Shown one piece after another: positions 6,175 to 9,928 of a DNA stretch of 9,928 nt. The translations under genes were made by a program, and so were the position numbers. Under the pieces are notes generated by a model. The model was not told where the DNA came from and made no database searches. It was given only the letters and a program-made list of their open reading frames with translations. Source of the stretch: Pedobacter sp. (GTDB taxonomy: Bacteria; Bacteroidota; Bacteroidia; Sphingobacteriales; Sphingobacteriaceae); NCBI GenBank assembly GCA_028287885.1, contig JAQBOT010000488.1, forward strand, positions 1-9,928, read 5' to 3'. Every line of letters begins with the position of its first letter. Position 1 is the stretch's first letter.

Positions 6175-9069
6175 TTCAATTAAATCTGTTCTAGACAGAG
6201 ACTTCAACAGATTTCCATCTGTTTTAATCAGATCCTCAACTAAAGTCCGCTTGGATTCCTGCAGATTTAAGATCTTTTCTTCTATGGTATCCGGACAAAT
6301 CAATCTTACAGCCACCACATTCTTCTTTTGGCCAATCCGGTAGGCCCGATCTATCGCCTGGTTCTCTACTGCAGGATTCCACCATGGATCTACCAGATAT
6401 ACGTAGTCGGCCTCGGTTAAGTTTAGGCCGATCCCGCCTGCTTTCAAGCTTATCAAAAATACACGCACGTTCTCCTTCACCGTAAATCCATGTACCGCAG
6501 CAGCCCGGTCCTTTGTCTGCCCGGTCAGGTATTCAAAAGCAATGCCTCTAAGTTGCAGCTCTGCCCGAATAAGTTCAAGCATAGAAACAAACTGAGAAAA
6601 GATCAGAATCTTGTGTTGAGGTGCTTTACTTTCAAGCTCTTCCATTAATACGTCCATCTTTGCCGAGGCGTTGCCATAAAAAACATCATTCTTTAACAAG
6701 GCCGGTGAATCACAGATTTGCCTCAAAATCGTCAAGCCTTTCAGGATGTGCATAGATTGTCTACCCAGATCCTCCTGTTCCTGGTTCATCAGATACTTAC
6801 GGTATTCGTTCCTATACGAATCATAAACCTTTCGCTGCTCATCCCCCATTTCACAATAAATGACCATTTCGGTTTTATCTGGAAGTTCAGTTGCCACCTG
6901 CCGTTTTGTTCTTCGCAGGATGAATGGACTGACTTTCTTCTGAAGCTCCAGTGCTTTACGCGTGTCTTTAAATTTATCAATGGGCATGGCATACTGATCC
7001 TTGAAATGCTGCTTGTTGCCAAGCAAGCCCGGGCAAGCTAGAGAAAGCTGCCCATACAGGTCGAACGTATTGTTCTCGAGCGGGGTTCCGGTGAGCATGA
7101 CCTTGCTTCTGGACTTCAACAGCGCTACAGATTGGTAACGCTGTGATGATGGGTTCTTTAAAGTCTGGGACTCGTCCAGGAACACGTAATTGAAGCGGTA
7201 TTCTTTTAAGAAACGTATATCGTTCAACAGTGTTCCATAAGAGGTTAAAACTACATCATACTCATCAAAGATCTTAACGGTCTTAATGCGGTCGGCACCA
7301 TAAATGGTATGAACGTTCAGGCTAGGGCCGAACTTCTTCATCTCTTCCTGCCAGTTGAATATTAGTGTGGCTGGCACCACGATCAGGTTTGCCGGCTGTT
7401 TTCCTTGCTGCTTCTGCAGGAGAATAAACGTGATAACCTGAATGGTCTTACCCAAGCCCATATCGTCAGCCAGACAGCCGCCGAATCCAAATTCGTCCAA
7501 AAAGTTAAGCCAGTTCAATCCTTGCTTCTGGTACTCCCTTAAAACACCATTCAACGTTTCTGGAACCTCAACCCTGGTGATGGCACTAAAATCATTGATC
7601 TTTTCGTGATAAGAAGCAAGCTCAAGTTTTAATTCTTTGGACAGCATCTCATCTTCATACAGTGCGGAGATTGCTGCGAAGTTAACTTTAGGCGTGCGAA
7701 CCACATCCTCTACAACTTCCCCAGCATTAAAATAGCCCTCAAACTTCTGGATCCATTCTTCTGGCAAAATGCCCAAAGTACCATCCCCAAGCTGAACGAA
7801 TTTACTTTTGTTCCTGATTGCTTTGTGCAGGTATTTCAAACTAACATTCTGTTTTCCAAACTTGATGTCTATATCTGTATCAAACCAATCTTGCCCGCTT
7901 AAAATCTCAATCTTGATCTTAGCCTTATTTGGATTTAGCTTATTGTCTTTCAGTTCACTAAAACCCAGAATTGTGATGCCTTGTAAATGCCATTGTTCAA
8001 AGGTGTCCAGGAACCATCCCGAATCCAAAAACCTTTTTTTGTGCAGGTAAAAGCATTCCTGTTGCATCTGCTCTTCAAAGAACGAATGTTGACGCACCAG
8101 AAGACTAATCAAATTCAGTTCCGTTTGTTCGTCGCGCTGTACGGTAAAAGGATTGCCTCTCGCATCAACAGAATAGATTTGCTGCTGCGACAAGACTGGA
8201 ACCTCCACATTTCCATAGCGGATAACCGGTGTGATCAGAATGTAATCACCGGAGTCAGACAGGTATATAATTTTACCGTTTACCCCATCGAAGTTGTTTT
8301 CAATGCGCTGCTTTGCTGTAGCCGGCTTTAAGTATGCGTAGTTGATTCTTATGTTCTTTTCTAATTTGGCGAGGACGGTACGCTGAAAATTCTCATACTC
8401 GGATGTATGCAGGCTGATTTTGTTGTTGTGTTGTTTGAAGACCTCAATTACCCTAAGGTAGTTCAGGTTGTCAATCAAATACATCACCCCATTATAAAAT
8501 AAAAAGTAGTGAAACTTAATGTTTAGCAGGTCGAGCGGGTAAGCCTTTTCGTTCAGGTACAGCTTGCCGGTAACCTCATAGGTGGCCTGTTTGAGGTTAA
8601 CTTGAAGAGCCAGGTCAATATTGAGCATCTGCAGTTTGAAAGGGACGATGGACCGGATGGTGATGTTCGGCGACTTTTCTGTATCATGAAAATACGCTTC
8701 AAGCTTCAAGGGGTTTTTCACAAGCGCCCTCAGCCCCTCTATATCGGAGTCTGAACGTTCAGAATCATAACTGTTCCTAAACCTGGATACCGCGGTGTAG
8801 AACTTCAGTTCCTCTGGAGTGTCAACCTTCCAGATAAACTCAAGCGGATCAATCAGGATCAAGGGATTTTTCAGTTTTTCGTTTGCACCTACCTCAGCTT
8901 CGTAGAGCTCCACATAGAAATGAGTATAGTATTTATGCTTTCGAAAAACAATGATCCTCCTTTTGCCTTCTGGCACCAGGGTTTTAACCGGCAGCTGCCA
9001 TTCTTTGCCTGTTAGCAGCTGCGTAGAGAAAGCGTTTAAATCGGTGCTGAAGTTGTCCTGATCTGGCAT
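6163..9069 (-). CDS. SNF2-family DEAD/DEAH-box helicase (ATP-dependent DNA translocase), long N-terminal region
   Basis: Numbered from the ATG at 9069 (968 residues), the C-terminal half is a complete two-lobe SNF2 ATPase. Walker A DDMGLGKTIQ has its Lys at 541; motif II is DESQ at 632-635; motif III is TGTPLENN from 660; an ILIFSQFVSML element opens lobe 2; motif V is GGIGLNL; motif VI is QAIDRAYRIGQ at 904-914, with arginines at 908 and 911. All catalytic motifs look intact. Residues 1 to about 500 form a long region with no SWIM zinc finger that I can see, including VQLGDGTLGILPEEW, a motif I associate with Bacteroidota members of this family. Such proteins move along duplex DNA and remodel bound proteins; the cellular role of this subgroup is not established. 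A TTG nine codons upstream (9096) is in frame, but the ATG at 9069 is preferred because a promoter-like TATTTTTG lies between the two. First gene of the minus-strand block. Confidence 0.93.
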   Translation of the reverse strand: MPDQDNFSTDLNAFSTQLLTGKEWQLPVKTLVPEGKRRIIVFRKHKYYTHFYVELYEAEVGANEKLKNPLILIDPLEFIWKVDTPEELKFYTAVSRFRNSYDSERSDSDIEGLRALVKNPLKLEAYFHDTEKSPNITIRSIVPFKLQMLNIDLALQVNLKQATYEVTGKLYLNEKAYPLDLLNIKFHYFLFYNGVMYLIDNLNYLRVIEVFKQHNNKISLHTSEYENFQRTVLAKLEKNIRINYAYLKPATAKQRIENNFDGVNGKIIYLSDSGDYILITPVIRYGNVEVPVLSQQQIYSVDARGNPFTVQRDEQTELNLISLLVRQHSFFEEQMQQECFYLHKKRFLDSGWFLDTFEQWHLQGITILGFSELKDNKLNPNKAKIKIEILSGQDWFDTDIDIKFGKQNVSLKYLHKAIRNKSKFVQLGDGTLGILPEEWIQKFEGYFNAGEVVEDVVRTPKVNFAAISALYEDEMLSKELKLELASYHEKINDFSAITRVEVPETLNGVLREYQKQGLNWLNFLDEFGFGGCLADDMGLGKTIQVITFILLQKQQGKQPANLIVVPATLIFNWQEEMKKFGPSLNVHTIYGADRIKTVKIFDEYDVVLTSYGTLLNDIRFLKEYRFNYVFLDESQTLKNPSSQRYQSVALLKSRSKVMLTGTPLENNTFDLYGQLSLACPGLLGNKQHFKDQYAMPIDKFKDTRKALELQKKVSPFILRRTKRQVATELPDKTEMVIYCEMGDEQRKVYDSYRNEYRKYLMNQEQEDLGRQSMHILKGLTILRQICDSPALLKNDVFYGNASAKMDVLMEELESKAPQHKILIFSQFVSMLELIRAELQLRGIAFEYLTGQTKDRAAAVHGFTVKENVRVFLISLKAGGIGLNLTEADYVYLVDPWWNPAVENQAIDRAYRIGQKKNVVAVRLICPDTIEEKILNLQESKRTLVEDLIKTDGNLLKSLSRTDLIELFS

Positions 9070-9082
9070 AAATATGTACCCG

Positions 9083-9090
9083 CAAAAATA
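9083..9090 (-). promoter_or_regulatory. Candidate -7 promoter element of the SNF2 helicase gene
   Basis: The minus strand reads TATTTTTG here, an exact match to TAnnTTTG. With a start site about four bases downstream, the transcript would have a leader of only about 10 bases before the ATG at 9069, and would exclude the upstream in-frame TTG at 9096. I do not see a good TTG 17-23 bases upstream, so the -33 half is missing or degenerate. Confidence 0.42.
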
Positions 9091-9242
9091 CGCCAAAATC
9101 CTTATTTACCTGCATAGATCCAAAATCAACTGTAGGACACCCTAACTTGGACAATCCCCTAGCGTCCGCACCTTTCTGCTTGCTTGTAGCACAGATGTTT
9201 AGCATAAAAATCCATATCCTGCTGATTCCCTTTTTAAAAGAG

Positions 9243-9250
9243 TACCTTTG
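9243..9250 (+). promoter_or_regulatory. Candidate -7 promoter element of the coiled-coil repeat gene
   Basis: TACCTTTG is an exact match to TAnnTTTG on the plus strand. Upstream, CTG triplets at 9219-9221 and 9222-9224 sit at spacings of 21 and 18 bases, each one base off the -33 TTG. Initiation near 9254 would give a leader of about 150 bases before the ATG at 9408. A second, weaker arrangement, TTG at 9361-9363 with TACTTGAG at 9382-9389, lies closer to the gene but is a poor -7 match. Confidence 0.4.
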
Positions 9251-9407
9251 GAAAGAAGCGGCCAAGCTAAAACAGCGTTTCGTCTATGATGTCTAAATCA
9301 GAAATGCTACACCTATCGTGTAAACGGTACAATTCCTTTTTATTTTCTTTTAGCCCATCATTGTCAACCTCAAAAGTACTTTACTTGAGAACACTTGTTA
9401 CAGTCTA

Positions 9408-9928
9408 ATGGAAAATGAAAAACTTAAAGCTGTAAGTAAAGAATTACAGCAATCTAATGAAGAGCTTGACTTCCAAATTGTAGAAAAGGAAAACCGTGCT
9501 GCAGAATTAGTTATCGCTAATAAAAAACTCGCCTTTCAGAACCGGGAAAAAGAAGACCGTGCAGCAGAATTAGTCATTGCCAATAAAGAACTTGCCTTCC
9601 AGAGCCAGGAGAAAGAAAACCGTGCAGCAGAATTAGTCATCGCCAATGAGGAGGTAATCTTTCAAAATGAGGAGAAACAACATCGTGCAGCAGAACTGGT
9701 TATTGCCAATAAAGAACTCGCCTTTCAAAACCAAGAGAAAGAAAACAGAGCGGCAGAATTAGTTATTGCTAATGAGGAAGTAATCTTTCAAAATGAAGAA
9801 AAAGAACACCGTGCAGCAGAACTGGTTATAGCCAATAAAGAGTTGGCCTTTCAGAACCAGGAGAAAGAAAATCGCGCGGCAGAATTAATCATAGCAAATA
9901 AGGAGCTCATTTTTCAAAATGAAGAGAA
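9408..9928 (+). CDS. Coiled-coil 21-residue repeat protein, probably N-terminus of a sensor/signalling protein (3' end off window)
   Basis: From the ATG at 9408 the frame is open to the right edge (173 codons plus two bases). After a 27-residue lead-in (MENEKLKAVSKELQQSNEEL and a degenerate unit) come six complete units and one nearly complete unit of 21 residues, of the form ENRAAELVIAN, KEL or EEV, then AFQNQEK or IFQNEEK. The unit is exactly three heptads, so Leu7 and Leu14 of each copy stay in register and a long alpha-helical coiled coil is expected. There is no signal peptide or membrane helix so far, so a cytoplasmic protein is likely. In Bacteroidota this repeat style often precedes PAS and histidine-kinase or similar output domains; that is recall, and the output domain is not visible here. 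An in-frame stop at 9351-9353 and the absence of an in-frame ATG between it and 9408 support the chosen start. It could also be a purely structural coiled-coil protein. Confidence 0.8.
   Translation, partial: MENEKLKAVSKELQQSNEELDFQIVEKENRAAELVIANKKLAFQNREKEDRAAELVIANKELAFQSQEKENRAAELVIANEEVIFQNEEKQHRAAELVIANKELAFQNQEKENRAAELVIANEEVIFQNEEKEHRAAELVIANKELAFQNQEKENRAAELIIANKELIFQNEE
9489..9928 (+). repeat. 63-base in-frame tandem repeat, about seven copies, continuing past the window
   Basis: Units begin at 9489, 9552, 9615, 9678, 9741, 9804 and 9867; the last lacks its final codon in the window. Each encodes one 21-residue coiled-coil unit. A higher-order pattern exists: units 3+4 (9615-9740) and 5+6 (9741-9866) form two 126-base blocks with the same alternation of an EEVIFQNEEK unit and a KELAFQNQEK unit. 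Copies differ mostly at third codon positions. Confidence 0.95.

Larger units (their letters stand above)
9070..9407. other. Divergent intergenic region between the helicase and repeat-protein genes
   Basis: About 340 bases separate the two divergently oriented genes. The stretch holds one exact TAnnTTTG promoter motif facing each way (9083-9090 minus, 9243-9250 plus). I found no RNA gene, no strong terminator hairpin and no mobile-element end in it. Short open frames at 9195-9296 and 9286-9408 on the plus strand are present but not convincing. Confidence 0.6.

Noticed and set aside
6138..6179. Fourteen-codon N-terminal extension of the DUF4271 gene
   Set aside because: It would put a polar stretch before a textbook signal peptide and overlap the helicase stop; the internal ATG at 6137 is better.
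6718..7041. Plus-strand ORF of 107 codons antisense to the helicase, and similar antisense frames under gldM, gldL, gldK and hemD
   Set aside because: They lie wholly opposite strongly supported genes, lack promoters and have unnatural amino-acid make-up.
6163..9069. Helicase as part of a phage-defence island (DISARM-like)
   Set aside because: No methylase, PLD nuclease or other partner gene is nearby; neighbours are housekeeping and secretion genes.
8984..9265. Minus-strand 93-codon ORF overlapping the helicase 5' end
   Set aside because: It covers the helicase promoter region and runs in another frame of the helicase gene; its composition is unlike a real protein.
9195..9296. Plus-strand 33-codon ORF (MFSIKIHILLIPFLKEYL...) in the divergent intergenic region
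   Set aside because: The best promoter motif (9243-9250) lies inside it, no ribosome site is visible, and the peptide resembles nothing I know; probably chance.
9489..9928. Regular 63-base repeats as a possible CRISPR array
   Set aside because: Units are contiguous with no unique spacers, stay in one reading frame, and vary at third codon positions; they encode a coiled coil.

Overview
The window reads as chromosomal DNA of a member of the Bacteroidota, most likely a Sphingobacteriaceae-like (Pedobacter/Mucilaginibacter type) organism. The support is a gldKLMN type IX secretion (T9SS) gene set, candidate promoters of the Bacteroidetes TTG/TAnnTTTG type, starts without Shine-Dalgarno sites, A/T-rich gaps, and a coiled-coil repeat style I associate with this family. 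The genus is inferred from style, not from a marker gene.

Layout. Everything from about 9.07 kb down to base 1 is on the minus strand, in this transcription order: a SNF2-family helicase (9069-6163), a DUF4271-like membrane protein with signal peptide (6137-5154), a HemD-like uroporphyrinogen-III synthase (5137-4367), a 125-base gap, then gldK (4241-2880), gldL (2829-2020), gldM (1974-436) and the first 144 codons of gldN (433 to beyond base 1). On the other side of a roughly 340-base divergent intergenic region, a plus-strand gene starts at 9408 and runs off the right edge. Its visible part is almost entirely a 21-residue (63-base) tandem repeat predicted to be a continuous coiled coil.

How the genes fit together. 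GldL and GldM form the inner-membrane, proton-driven motor of the T9SS. GldK (outer-membrane lipoprotein) and GldN (periplasmic) form the ring that the GldM periplasmic arm contacts. The four genes are closely spaced and almost certainly one operon. A candidate promoter ahead of gldK has a perfect 9+9 base palindrome lying exactly between its two elements, which looks like an operator. The upstream DUF4271 and hemD genes are tightly spaced and may be co-transcribed with the secretion genes or may form their own unit; an exact TAnnTTTG motif ends three bases before the preferred DUF4271 start. The most unusual pieces are this operator-like palindrome, the possible (near-)leaderless promoters, and the repeat gene, whose two near-identical 126-base blocks differ almost only at synonymous sites.
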